Positions 1 to 6,978 of a stretch of DNA of 13,948 nt are shown here, one piece after another. The number at the start of each line of letters is the position of its first letter. The first letter of the stretch is position 1. The position numbers and the translations under genes were made by a program. The DNA is taken from NCBI GenBank assembly GCA_964431545.1, contig CAYSLC010000145.1, positions 1 through 13,948 on the forward strand. The letters run 5' to 3'. The notes below the pieces were generated by a model. That model saw only the letters and a list, made by a program, of their open reading frames with translations. It was not told the DNA's origin and did no database searches. This DNA comes from CAYSLC01 sp964431545. GTDB taxonomy: Bacteria > Desulfobacterota > Desulfobacteria > Desulfobacterales > JAABSP01.

Positions 1-1581
1 AGCAAACCACCATCGCTCGGGCGCGCGGAACCCATCCAGTTCCCAATCCGCCGCCGGGGTGTCGAACCGGACCTTTTTCGTGGCCGCCGCCAGATCGGAT
101 GCAAACGCCGGTACGACCACGCCGCCCTCATCCCGCACGATTTGCTGCATTTCGACGTACATCTCGCGCCGTTTTTTCTCATCCAACTCCGCCCGGGCTG
201 CTTTGAGGAGCTGGTTGAACCGATCATGCGTCCATTTGGTGTCGTTCCAACTGGCATCCTCGGCATAAGCGGTGGAGAACATCCAGTCTTCGGTCACCCG
301 GCCGCCCCAGAAGACCATGCACCAGGGCTTTTGAATCCAGACGTTGCTCCAGTACCCGTCTGAAGGTTCCTTGACGATTTCGATATCGATGCCGGCCTTG
401 GCGGCGTGTTCTTTGTAAATCGCCGCCGCGTCCACCGCGCCGTCGAATACGCCGTCGGCCGTGTGCAGACGGAATGTGTGTCCTTCCATGCCGGCTTTCT
501 TGATATGAAATTTGGCCTTGTCCGGATCATAGGTGCGTTGCTCTAGTTCGGAAGCGAAATACCGCTGGGTCCGGCCAATGGGGTGGTCGTTGCCCAGATA
601 TCCATATCCCTGCAAGATGATTTTCAGAAAATGGTCCCGGTCGATGGCGTACTTGAGCGCCAGCCGGACATCGTTGTTGTCGTACGGACTCCGGTCGGTC
701 AACATGGCCATGGTGTAATGCTTGTTGCCGTCGGTCCGGATGATTTGGATGTCCTTCATTCGTTCCATCAAATGGAGAGTCTTGCGCGGGCATCGGTTCA
801 TGACGTCGATCTGGCCGGTCTTCAATGCGTTGGTCCGGGTGTTAACATCGCTGATGCCCAGCAGTTCCACTTCATCGAAATGGGCCCGGCCTTTTTTCCA
901 GTAGTTGGGATTCCGCGTGGAAAATATCCGGACCCCCGGTTCATAACTCTTCAACACATAAGGTCCGGTGCCGATGGCTTTGTCGAAATCCGTCGTGCCA
1001 TCCGGCATGATCAGCAAGTGATAGTCGCTGACGATAAACGGGAAATCCGCATTGCCCTCTTTCAGGGTAAAAATGATGGTATGCTTGCCGTCCGCCTTTA
1101 AATCCACGACAGGATCCACAATGCTCTTGGCCGCGGATTTGGATGCTTCACCGCGATGGTAATTGATGGAATACACGACATCCGACGCATCCAAGGTTTT
1201 CCCGTTGTGAAATTCAACGCCTTTTCTCAGTGTAAACACCCACTGTTTGGCGTCCGGGGAGGCTTCCCAGCTTTCCGCCAATTCGGGAATCGGCTCATTT
1301 TTGTGGTTGATTTCAACCAAATGGTTCATGAACATCCGCCCGGCCACCTGCATCATCATGTCCGCGATGGCGCCCGGATCAAATGAGTCGGTGGTGGAAC
1401 CACCGGAAATGCCGATCCGAAGACGCCCACCCTTTTTCGGTGTTGCGGCCGTGGCCGTCGAGGAGAAAATCGCCGGCGACACCGCCGCCGTCAATCCCAG
1501 GGCCGCAGCACGGGTCAAAAAGTCACGACGCGTAATCTTTCCTTCCAGAAACAACCGTTCAAGCATAGGCAATGGGGACAT
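1..1581 (-). CDS. Family-5 ABC transporter substrate-binding protein (3' end off window)
   Basis: This is the extracytoplasmic solute-binding subunit of a peptide/opine/nickel-type ABC importer (SBP_bac_5 family). I read 527 codons without a stop, and the frame is still open at position 1. The last visible residues (ERWWFA) resemble the usual C-terminus of this family, so only a few residues should be missing. The start is ATG 1581-1579, preceded by a perfect Shine-Dalgarno AAGGAGGT at 1587-1594. Residues 17-23 (TRRDFLT) form a twin-arginine export motif, followed by an Ala-rich hydrophobic stretch and a likely cleavage near residue 45 (ATA|AT). Family features follow: KKGGRLRIG near residue 49, then the ELAESWE..WVFTLRKGVEFHNGK segment and a GTGPYVL motif. 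The gene points away from the catabolic locus; its permeases would lie beyond the left edge. The substrate cannot be told from the sequence. Confidence 0.93.
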   Translation of the reverse strand, partial: MSPLPMLERLFLEGKITRRDFLTRAAALGLTAAVSPAIFSSTATAATPKKGGRLRIGISGGSTTDSFDPGAIADMMMQVAGRMFMNHLVEINHKNEPIPELAESWEASPDAKQWVFTLRKGVEFHNGKTLDASDVVYSINYHRGEASKSAAKSIVDPVVDLKADGKHTIIFTLKEGNADFPFIVSDYHLLIMPDGTTDFDKAIGTGPYVLKSYEPGVRIFSTRNPNYWKKGRAHFDEVELLGISDVNTRTNALKTGQIDVMNRCPRKTLHLMERMKDIQIIRTDGNKHYTMAMLTDRSPYDNNDVRLALKYAIDRDHFLKIILQGYGYLGNDHPIGRTQRYFASELEQRTYDPDKAKFHIKKAGMEGHTFRLHTADGVFDGAVDAAAIYKEHAAKAGIDIEIVKEPSDGYWSNVWIQKPWCMVFWGGRVTEDWMFSTAYAEDASWNDTKWTHDRFNQLLKAARAELDEKKRREMYVEMQQIVRDEGGVVVPAFASDLAAATKKVRFDTPAADWELDGFRAPERWWFA

Positions 1582-1652
1582 CAGCCACCTCCTTTTTTCA
1601 CAACCGAATGTAAATGAGAATGGGCAAAAAAACCGCCCGGCTATTTACGGAA

Positions 1653-1667
1653 AATAGGGTTCCTATT
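1653..1667 (-). promoter_or_regulatory. Dyad in the leader of the substrate-binding protein gene
   Basis: Perfect 6-bp arms AATAGG / CCTATT around a 3-bp centre, about 72 bp upstream of the ATG at 1581. It lies in an AT-rich stretch between the gene and the IS end and could be an operator. The surrounding leader (1582-1726) also has TTGACC on the minus strand (1700-1695) as a possible -35, but no convincing -10 at normal spacing, so no promoter is called. Confidence 0.25.
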
Positions 1668-1726
1668 CTTTTAAAAAATGGAAGCCCCACACGTGGTCAA
1701 CATAAATGTCCAATGGACGAACTGGC

Positions 1727-1747
1727 AATAAATTACTCATCGATTTT
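1727..1747 (+). repeat. Left terminal inverted repeat of the IS (candidate)
   Basis: It matches the reverse complement of 2945-2965 at 18 of 21 positions. The core TCATCGATTTT (1737-1747) is identical. It overlaps the transposase stop codon at 1737-1739. The AT-rich composition makes chance matching more likely than usual. Confidence 0.5.
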
Positions 1748-2906
1748 GAATCGTTCGCAATGTGTAATTCCACTCGCCATGAAAATCATTTTTTTCCAGC
1801 TTCAGTGCCTTCATTTCGCTGTTTGAAACCCTGATGTCAGCGGGAGGCGCCGCCGTGTTCGATCCACTATGGACATGCCCCCCTCCTTTCCGCGGCGGGT
1901 CCGCAATCAAATCCACAATCACCTCATGGGCAATCAGCGGCTGTCCCCGCGTGTCTTTAGCGATATGCGACAACAGCCTGTGTTCAGTGTTGCGCCATTT
2001 GCTGGTACCGGTCGGAAAATGGCACACGGCGATGTCGATGTGCAGTTCATCCACAAGATGCTGCACTTCCCGCTTCCACAGCCGGCTTTGTAAACCGTTG
2101 ATGCCACCCCCTCCATCGGCGGCGACCAGGAGTTCCCTGGCCTGAGGGTAAATGCGCCGCCCCATATACCGCCACCATTGATGGACGGCTTGGGCCGCAA
2201 ACTGCGTGGTGTCGGCGTCGGGATCGACGTTTACCCAGGATTCATTCGTGGCGACGTCGCAAACGCCGCGGCGAATGGCGTCTCCATTTTCCTTATCTGA
2301 AAACCGCCCTCTCAGTTCTTTTTTTTGGGCGATGAGTGAAATCACCGGCTGATGGCGGCGCAGAAAATCCATCGCCTTGTCGTTGATGAATCTAAACTGG
2401 GCGTCCCGGTCCGGATGGGCGGTTCCTTCCATTCGTTTGCGGGTTCCTTGCAGCGTGTAATCGAGGCCCACAAGGAGTTGTCCGACCTTGGCGTGGCTGA
2501 TTTGACGGCCTTTTAGCGACAATTCCTTCGCCAGTTGCCGCGTGCTTTTGCACGTCCATCTCAGTGGCGGCAAGGGATCGCCTCTGGACACCGGCTCAAG
2601 CAGCGCATCAAGCAGGTCAAGCAGCTCGCGATCTTTCTCTGTGAGACGACGGCGACCGGCGCCCTGCTTTCGGACTCGCTCCGGTTTGGGCACGAGGCGA
2701 TCAATGGCCCGAACCCGGATTTCCCGTTGACCATTCCGTATCGTGCTTTCGGCGATGCCCGTCGCCTTCGACACCGCTCTCACGCCGCCATGGCCCAATG
2801 CGTCCGCCTCGGTCGCGGCCCACAGCCGTCGGCTTTTTTCGTCAAGCTCAGACTTTAACGCTTCATATTTTCCTCTGACCGAATCGATCACCGCGGGCGA
2901 GATCAT
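1737..2906 (-). CDS. ISAzo13-family DDE transposase, probably catalytically dead
   Basis: The reading frame opens with a TTG at 2942, but that gives twelve unusual residues. ATG 2906 (MISPAVIDSVRGKYEAL) fits the usual family start, giving 389 residues. Recognisable ISAzo13 blocks, numbered from TTG 2942, are: RRLWAATEADALGHGG (38-53), GDPLPPLRWTCKSTRQLA (121-138), EGTAHPDRDAQF (172-183), ADGGGG (275-280), CHFPTGTSKW (307-316), EHRLL (320-324) and FHGEWNYT (387-394). The family normally has an Asp in the VISVDxKKKE motif; here it reads VISLIAQKKE (200-209), so the first catalytic Asp is replaced. Directly after it a stretch of roughly 20-25 residues (the usual REWRPKGxPxxVxxHDF region) is absent. 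The second Asp (276) and the Glu (320) remain. The frame is intact, so the lesions were in frame. It is most likely a non-functional relic. The comparison is from memory of the family, not an alignment. Confidence 0.82.
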   Translation of the reverse strand: MISPAVIDSVRGKYEALKSELDEKSRRLWAATEADALGHGGVRAVSKATGIAESTIRNGQREIRVRAIDRLVPKPERVRKQGAGRRRLTEKDRELLDLLDALLEPVSRGDPLPPLRWTCKSTRQLAKELSLKGRQISHAKVGQLLVGLDYTLQGTRKRMEGTAHPDRDAQFRFINDKAMDFLRRHQPVISLIAQKKELRGRFSDKENGDAIRRGVCDVATNESWVNVDPDADTTQFAAQAVHQWWRYMGRRIYPQARELLVAADGGGGINGLQSRLWKREVQHLVDELHIDIAVCHFPTGTSKWRNTEHRLLSHIAKDTRGQPLIAHEVIVDLIADPPRKGGGHVHSGSNTAAPPADIRVSNSEMKALKLEKNDFHGEWNYTLRTIQNR

Positions 2907-2944
2907 ATGCATGTGTGTATCATGCAAACCGAAACGATGCAAGA

Positions 2945-2965
2945 AAAATCGATGAATTATTAATT
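2945..2965 (-). repeat. Right terminal inverted repeat of the IS (candidate)
   Basis: Inverted partner of 1727-1747 (18 of 21 matches). It lies about 38 bp outside the preferred transposase start at 2906, a normal arrangement for an IS end. Both the flank and the repeat are AT-rich. Confidence 0.5.
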
Positions 2966-3159
2966 TACAAATGCGATGGGGCTTTCGGGAGCGGAAGTGA
3001 TAGGGCGGGAGATGGCGGTGGGGTCTATCCGAAATGCTTCAGGCAGGGATCCATTTATTTTTCGACAGTAGGAATATCGGGACGATTTCGAAGATTGAAA
3101 AAGAGGTGGAACGCCTCGTGGGACCAGGGAGCCAACAGATAGGGGGGGCGAATAATCGC
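2966..3159. other. Non-genic remnant between the IS and the broken hypA
   Basis: No gene is recognised here. A short plus-strand frame, ATG 2976 to TAG 3069-3071 (31 residues, with GAEVIGREMAVGSIRNASGR), reads like protein-coding sequence. However, it has no ribosome binding site and matches no family I know, and the same frame is open upstream into the IS edge. It may be the C-terminal end of a gene cut by the IS. The rest shows nothing identifiable. Confidence 0.4.
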
Positions 3160-3324
3160 TCAGTCTTCGATTTCGATGGAGGTGATTTCCAGTTCCTGTC
3201 CCGAGGTGAGCTGGATGGACCCGCCCTTCAGGTTGACCTGTTCTACCCTGGCCCCCGCCATGTCGGGGAGTATGGAATCGGCGGCGATTTGCACCACCTG
3301 GACGGCGATCCCCATTTCGCGCAT
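3160..3324 (-). pseudogene. hypA: hypA remnant with in-frame internal deletion (54 residues)
   Basis: The 54-residue frame from ATG 3324 joins a HypA-like N-terminus (MREMGIAVQVVQIAADS) directly to a HypA C-terminus (GSIQLTS...IEIED). The normal protein is about 115 residues. The missing middle contains the zinc-binding CxxC pair that is visible in the other copy at 13746-13948. HypA proteins begin with MHEM-type sequences whose His2 binds nickel; here residue 2 is Arg (CGC, one base from His CAC). The last 19 residues are identical to those of the second copy. The product would lack both the zinc site and the nickel His, so it should not work as a nickel chaperone. A short functional peptide cannot be excluded, because the frame is clean. 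Confidence 0.8.
3163..3222 (+). repeat. Direct repeat copy 1 (3' end of hypA)
   Basis: This 60-bp segment matches 13749-13808 in the same orientation at 52 of 60 positions. It corresponds to the coding sequence of the HypA C-terminus, and all eight differences are synonymous. Similarity stops at the GGGTCC on the right, which marks the deletion junction in the broken copy. Confidence 0.85.
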
Positions 3325-3567
3325 GGCGTATAAGAAAAGGCATTGGCGCAGAGTTCGCCCAGCTGGCTCAGGTCTTCGCAGAAATGAAGCCGACCGCTTT
3401 CATGCCCTCCACTTTGCCTTGGCCCGTGCCGGAACCGCCGGGGACGATGCCGTCAGCCTGAAGCGGGGATAGGACACGTTTTGGCCTTTGCGACGAACCA
3501 CACTTTCGATCCGATGGCCGGCAAGATTGTAGGGATAGGGCATGTGGTTGCCGCCCGATTTTGTCAT
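3325..3567 (-). pseudogene. Frameshifted fragment of an unrecognised gene upstream of the hypA remnant
   Basis: On the minus strand three successive coding-like stretches, with codons ending mostly in G or C, occur in different frames. The first starts at ATG 3567 and reads MTKSGGNHMPYPYNLAGH then IESVVRRKGQNVSYPR, to about 3465. The second reads ADGIVPGGSGTGQGKVEG then MKAVGF, to about 3388. The third reads CEDLSQLGELCANAF, to about 3340, just before the hypA remnant. The longest single frames are 55 residues (3567-3400) and the overlapping 3619-3368 frame. The simplest reading is one small gene carrying two frameshifts. I do not recognise the protein. Two unrelated spurious frames remain possible. 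Confidence 0.35.
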
Positions 3568-3612
3568 ATTTTTTCCCAGCCGTGCGGAGAGGATGGTGGG
3601 CGATTTTATGGC

Positions 3613-3646
3613 TTGACATGTATGTAAAAATTTTTTAATTAAAAAA
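3613..3646 (+). promoter_or_regulatory. Sigma70-type promoter with AT palindrome before the methyltransferase gene
   Basis: A perfect -35 TTGACA at 3613-3618, then a 17-bp spacer and TAATTA at 3636-3641 as a fair -10. Transcription would start near 3648, leaving a leader of about 33 nt that includes the Shine-Dalgarno AAGGAG at 3668-3673. A 16-bp perfect palindrome of T6-AATT-A6 at 3631-3646 overlaps the -10 and could bind a regulator, though simple AT tracts form such palindromes easily. This is the likely main promoter of the catabolic locus. Confidence 0.6.
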
Positions 3647-3680
3647 TAAATGAAATTTTTTTATCATAAGGAGCTGAATC

Positions 3681-5138
3681 ATGGGAACAGGCGGGTTGAC
3701 GGGGAACATTTATACCCCACTATCAGATGAGCAAGTAAAAACAATCCACAACCGCGCCCTCGATTTGCTGGAAGATTGCGGCATGACCTACGAGGAGGGA
3801 TTGACGGATGTCATGCAGACCCTTGAAACGGCGGGCTGCCGGCTGGACCGGGAAAAACGGCGCATCTATTTCCCACGGGACCTTGTGGCCGAGATGACGG
3901 CCAAGGCGCCGGGGGAGTTCGTTATGCACAGCCGCGACGGAAAAAACGACCTGCACATGGGCAAAAACCGCGTCTACGCCGGCACGGGCGGCACGGCCAC
4001 GAAGATACTGGATATGGATTCCAGGAAAGTCCGGCAGACCGTTTTGCGTGATGCCCACAACGTCGCCCGAATCATCGATGGGATGGCGAACATCCATTTT
4101 TTTCAATCCTGCTGCGTCCCCCATGACCTGCCCCCCGACCATTATGATCTCAATATTGTCTTCGCGGCCATGCTGGGCACCACCAAACACGTCATGCTGG
4201 GCTGCAACCACGATGCCGGGCTACGGGAGACCTTCCGCATGGCGTCCCGAATCGTCGGAGGAGAAGAAGCCCTGCGGCGGGCGCCGGTGTTTTCCATCAG
4301 TGCCTGCATCGTCATCAGCCCGATGAAATTCTGCACCCAGTCCACGCGCAACGTGCTCACCGCCGGTGAACTGGGGGTCCCCACCACGGTCACCAGCGCC
4401 CCCATGAGCGGCAGCACGGCGCCGATGACCATGGCAGGCGTCCTTCTCCAGACCCATGCCGAGGAGTTGGCCGCCCTCACGTTGCTCCAGGTCCATCACC
4501 CGGGGGCAAGGGTTCTTTACGGCGGCCTGCCCGCCATGGCCGACATGCGCAGCATGGGATATCTGGGCGGCAACGTCGAATGCGGCATGATGACGGCGGC
4601 CATCCACCAGCTCAGCCAGCATATCGACGTGCCCAATTACTGCAGCTCCGGCCTCAGCGACGCCAAGACGCCCGATGTCCAGGCGGGCTGGGAAAAAGCC
4701 TACACCACCGGACTGGCGGTCATGAGCGGCAACAACTACATCCATCACGCCGCGGGCATGCTGGAATCCATGATCTGCATCGCCTATGAGCAATACATCC
4801 TGGATGATGAAATCATTGGCCATGCCTTGAAAGTTCTGGAGGGCATCCAGACCGATGAGGAGCACCTCGCCTACGAGACCATCAAGGCGGTGGGGCCGGG
4901 GGGTAATTATCTCACCAGCGCGCATACCATGCGGCACCTCCGGAAAGAGTATTTCTGGGGAAACGGCGTCAGCGACAAGGGCAGCCGGATCCAGTGGGAA
5001 AAGGGAGGCAGCCGAACGGCCCGTGAACGCGCTGTCGATATGGTCAAGGACATTTTGGCCCAGCCGTTGCGGGCCGCTATCTCTCCAGATATCGAGGCCC
5101 GGATTCGGAAGGATTTCCCTGTTTACTTGCAGAAGTAG
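3681..5138 (+). CDS. MttB-superfamily (trimethylamine methyltransferase-like) methyltransferase without pyrrolysine
   Basis: A 485-residue cytoplasmic protein of the MttB superfamily, whose characterised members transfer a methyl group from a quaternary or tertiary amine (trimethylamine, glycine betaine, proline betaine, carnitine) to a corrinoid protein. Family blocks visible: LLEDCGMTYEE near residue 29, the GTGG.AT segment near residue 101, GLSDAKTPDVQAGWEKA (324-340), and GPGGNYL (405-411) in a C-terminal segment that ends in the normal place for the family. True MttB has an in-frame amber codon for pyrrolysine mid-protein; there is none between 3681 and 5135, so this is the non-Pyl branch. 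The terminating codon is itself TAG (5136-5138). ATG 3681 is preceded by AAGGAG with a 7-nt gap. No corrinoid protein is encoded beside it. The substrate is unknown; the importer and amino-acid enzymes downstream favour an N-methylated amino acid or betaine. Confidence 0.88.
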   Translation: MGTGGLTGNIYTPLSDEQVKTIHNRALDLLEDCGMTYEEGLTDVMQTLETAGCRLDREKRRIYFPRDLVAEMTAKAPGEFVMHSRDGKNDLHMGKNRVYAGTGGTATKILDMDSRKVRQTVLRDAHNVARIIDGMANIHFFQSCCVPHDLPPDHYDLNIVFAAMLGTTKHVMLGCNHDAGLRETFRMASRIVGGEEALRRAPVFSISACIVISPMKFCTQSTRNVLTAGELGVPTTVTSAPMSGSTAPMTMAGVLLQTHAEELAALTLLQVHHPGARVLYGGLPAMADMRSMGYLGGNVECGMMTAAIHQLSQHIDVPNYCSSGLSDAKTPDVQAGWEKAYTTGLAVMSGNNYIHHAAGMLESMICIAYEQYILDDEIIGHALKVLEGIQTDEEHLAYETIKAVGPGGNYLTSAHTMRHLRKEYFWGNGVSDKGSRIQWEKGGSRTARERAVDMVKDILAQPLRAAISPDIEARIRKDFPVYLQK

Positions 5139-5177
5139 CTATCCGGCGTTGTGCGGCAGTCTCACCAACGGCCATAT

Positions 5178-5194
5178 AATGAATGTGATTCATT
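5178..5194. promoter_or_regulatory. 17-bp dyad upstream of the dehydrogenase gene (candidate operator)
   Basis: Perfect 7-bp arms AATGAAT / ATTCATT around GTG, in the AT-rich gap after the methyltransferase gene. It lies about 22 bp upstream of the proposed -35 at 5216, and its centre is 37 bp from that of the second dyad at 5217-5229. The position suits an operator for the local RpiR-type regulator, which is inference. There is no T-run after it, so it is unlikely to be a terminator. Confidence 0.4.
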
Positions 5195-5215
5195 TAATAG
5201 TCGGCTAAAAAATGC

Positions 5216-5244
5216 TTGACTCTGAGTCACAATGAGGGTATTTA
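5216..5244 (+). promoter_or_regulatory. Promoter with overlapping dyad before the dehydrogenase gene
   Basis: TTGACT (5216-5221, one mismatch to the -35 consensus), a 17-bp spacer, then TATTTA (5239-5244, a weak -10). A 13-bp perfect dyad TGACTC-T-GAGTCA (5217-5229) overlaps the -35, where a bound protein would block RNA polymerase. Transcription would begin around 5251, which makes the TTG at 5254 an unlikely translation start. This promoter would let the dehydrogenase and importer genes be expressed apart from the methyltransferase. Confidence 0.45.
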
Positions 5245-5316
5245 AAATTTATTTTGAATAAATTGAAAATGAAAAATTATTTACACACACCCCGACCAAG
5301 TTCACCAGTTGAGGGG

Positions 5317-6909
5317 ATGAACCTGAAAACGGAAGCGGACGGAGGATTCACGGGGCGGGTAATGCGCCTAAACCCAAATGATGGCAGAGACTTGTCTTTC
5401 TGCCGGGAAGCGTTTGGGTTCGATGCCCAACGGCGGGGATGGTTCCGGGAGGCCGACCGGCTCTATCTTTTTGAAGGGGGATTAACGGAGGAGCGGATCA
5501 CGGAGATCCTGTCCGAACCCGCGCCGCCCAGCGTGCTGGATGTCCCCGAACCCCCTTTGCCGGAAGGCCCCATCCGTCAGAAGCTGATGACGATGCCCGA
5601 CGGGCTGGAAGTCACCTGGATCCGGCATCCCCGGGCCCTGCCGGCCCCCTGCCGGCCGAGATGGCGGCATCACACTCATCTATTTATTCTGGACCATCCG
5701 GAGCTGGGGGTCACCGCGTACACTTCCATCCATGGATACGCCCATCTTGAGGCGGCCGACGCCCGGTTCCGGTTTTTCGGCCCCGGCGGAATCCGATGGA
5801 TCGACTATCCCGACCGGGAAGCCGCCATCGGCGACGCGCTGGACATGTCTTTGGCCGTGGCCATGAAGATCCAGGTGGTGGGGACCCCCTGTGCGGGGAA
5901 CAAAATCGCGGTCTATGGCGATTACGCCAATGCCGGCCCGGCGTTGAAATCCTTTTTTGCGGCTTATGAACGCATGGGGATCATTGTCACCAGCGCCGAC
6001 CTGGGGCTGTCCATCGATCAGTTGCGGGAATGGGCCCTTCCCGTGGCCCCTACATCGCTGGTGCCTCTCGGGGTCTACCGGAACGGCGCCCCCTCGGCCC
6101 TGGTGACGTCCCGGGCGGCTTTCGGCGGCATCGAGGCCATGGCGGCGTGCCTGGGGGGCGGGCCGAAACTGGGCGATTTGACCCTGAGCCTCCAGGGCAT
6201 CGGCGAGGTCGGTTATCACCTGGCCGGCCGGATTCTCGAAACCGGCGCGCGGCTGGCGATCACCGAGGCCAGCGAAGCGATCCGCCGGAAATTTCAATCG
6301 GAACACAGCACTGCATTCGAAAGCGGTCAGGCCACGTTTCTCGATGATCTGGACGGCATTTACGACGTCGCGGCCGACTTGTTCATCCCCTGCGCCCTGC
6401 GCGACATCCTGACCGACGAGAATTTGAAAAGGTTCAAGGCCGCCGGCGTCAAAATGATCGGGGGGCCGGCCAACAACCTGTTTCCCGATCAAATCAAGGG
6501 GCCGTGGACCTACCACCAGGCTGGACTGCCGGTGGTCCCCTATGAGGGCATCGGCGCCGGCGGTGTGACCGGCGTAGCGTATTCGGTGATGACCGGCATC
6601 TTCGGCCAGTGCCCTTTCACGCTGGAAGAAAAAATCAGCCGGATCAGGGAATATGTGGGCATGATTATGGACTGGTCCTCGGCTTATGACCTGCCGGCCC
6701 AGGTCATCAGCGACCGAATTTTGTTCAACCGGGTCATGCGGCGCCGGATCCTGCAACAGCAACAGTCCGACGACCTTCTGGAACAGATGAAAATCATGTT
6801 CGACAGCGGGGACGCCGATCTGGAACGGGCCTGGATCGACGCCTTTACAAAACGGGGCTATTTTCAGGGGGAAGGCCGGTTTCCGGATGGCGGCTGGAAG
6901 GGTTTGTAG
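5317..6909 (+). CDS. Leu/Glu/Phe/Val dehydrogenase-like oxidoreductase with long N-terminal extension
   Basis: A likely NAD-dependent amino-acid dehydrogenase, which oxidatively deaminates an amino acid to the oxo acid and ammonia. With the start used here it has 530 residues against about 360 for leucine dehydrogenase; roughly the first 150 are an extension I do not recognise. The catalytic core is present: K184 and K196 have the 12-residue spacing of the carboxylate-binding and catalytic lysines of leucine dehydrogenase, and D228 lies in SADLG. The nucleotide fold has GIGEVG (294-299) with E317 at the end of the next strand, and GGPANN (382-387) matches the family's GSANN. The frame is open from TTG 5254 (551 residues), but codons before 5317 are AT-rich and unlike the rest, and that TTG sits at the predicted transcription start. 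ATG 5317 follows GAGGGG, with tight spacing, so the start is uncertain. It ends in TAG. True substrate and direction are unknown. Confidence 0.82.
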   Translation: MNLKTEADGGFTGRVMRLNPNDGRDLSFCREAFGFDAQRRGWFREADRLYLFEGGLTEERITEILSEPAPPSVLDVPEPPLPEGPIRQKLMTMPDGLEVTWIRHPRALPAPCRPRWRHHTHLFILDHPELGVTAYTSIHGYAHLEAADARFRFFGPGGIRWIDYPDREAAIGDALDMSLAVAMKIQVVGTPCAGNKIAVYGDYANAGPALKSFFAAYERMGIIVTSADLGLSIDQLREWALPVAPTSLVPLGVYRNGAPSALVTSRAAFGGIEAMAACLGGGPKLGDLTLSLQGIGEVGYHLAGRILETGARLAITEASEAIRRKFQSEHSTAFESGQATFLDDLDGIYDVAADLFIPCALRDILTDENLKRFKAAGVKMIGGPANNLFPDQIKGPWTYHQAGLPVVPYEGIGAGGVTGVAYSVMTGIFGQCPFTLEEKISRIREYVGMIMDWSSAYDLPAQVISDRILFNRVMRRRILQQQQSDDLLEQMKIMFDSGDADLERAWIDAFTKRGYFQGEGRFPDGGWKGL

Positions 6910-6978
6910 CATCGGTTGAAACCGTTTGGAACACAAGGCAGGCAACCCATTAATCCCAATTCAAAAAAGGAGGACATC

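Larger units (their letters stand above)
1727..2965 (-). mobile_element. ISAzo13-type insertion sequence, probably inactive
   Basis: A 1239-bp unit containing one transposase gene on the minus strand, bounded by imperfect 21-bp inverted repeats (1727-1747 and 2945-2965; 18 of 21 positions match, including an unbroken TCATCGATTTT block). I see no convincing target-site duplication outside these ends. The element lies just upstream of the substrate-binding protein gene, between that gene's leader and the decayed hypA region. The boundaries rest on the inverted repeats alone and could be off by several bases. Confidence 0.6.

Noticed and set aside
583..1101. Plus-strand frame of 172 residues opposite the left-edge gene
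   Set aside because: The minus strand reads as one continuous family-5 binding protein over 1-1581, so all plus-strand frames there are shadows.
2960..3343. 127-residue minus-strand frame across the hypA remnant
   Set aside because: The true hypA frame is offset from it; its composition is Arg/Gly/His-rich and it has no family match.
5136..5219. Pyrrolysine read-through of the methyltransferase TAG
   Set aside because: The protein already has normal family length, and pyrrolysine in MttB lies mid-protein, not at the C-terminus.
5254..5316. TTG start for the dehydrogenase giving 21 extra residues
   Set aside because: Codons are AT-rich and unlike the rest of the gene, there is no Shine-Dalgarno, and it sits at the predicted transcription start.
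5680..6945. 421-residue open frame on the minus strand
   Set aside because: It lies antisense to the dehydrogenase gene, which has clear family motifs; high GC content creates long antisense frames. No motif or start signal.
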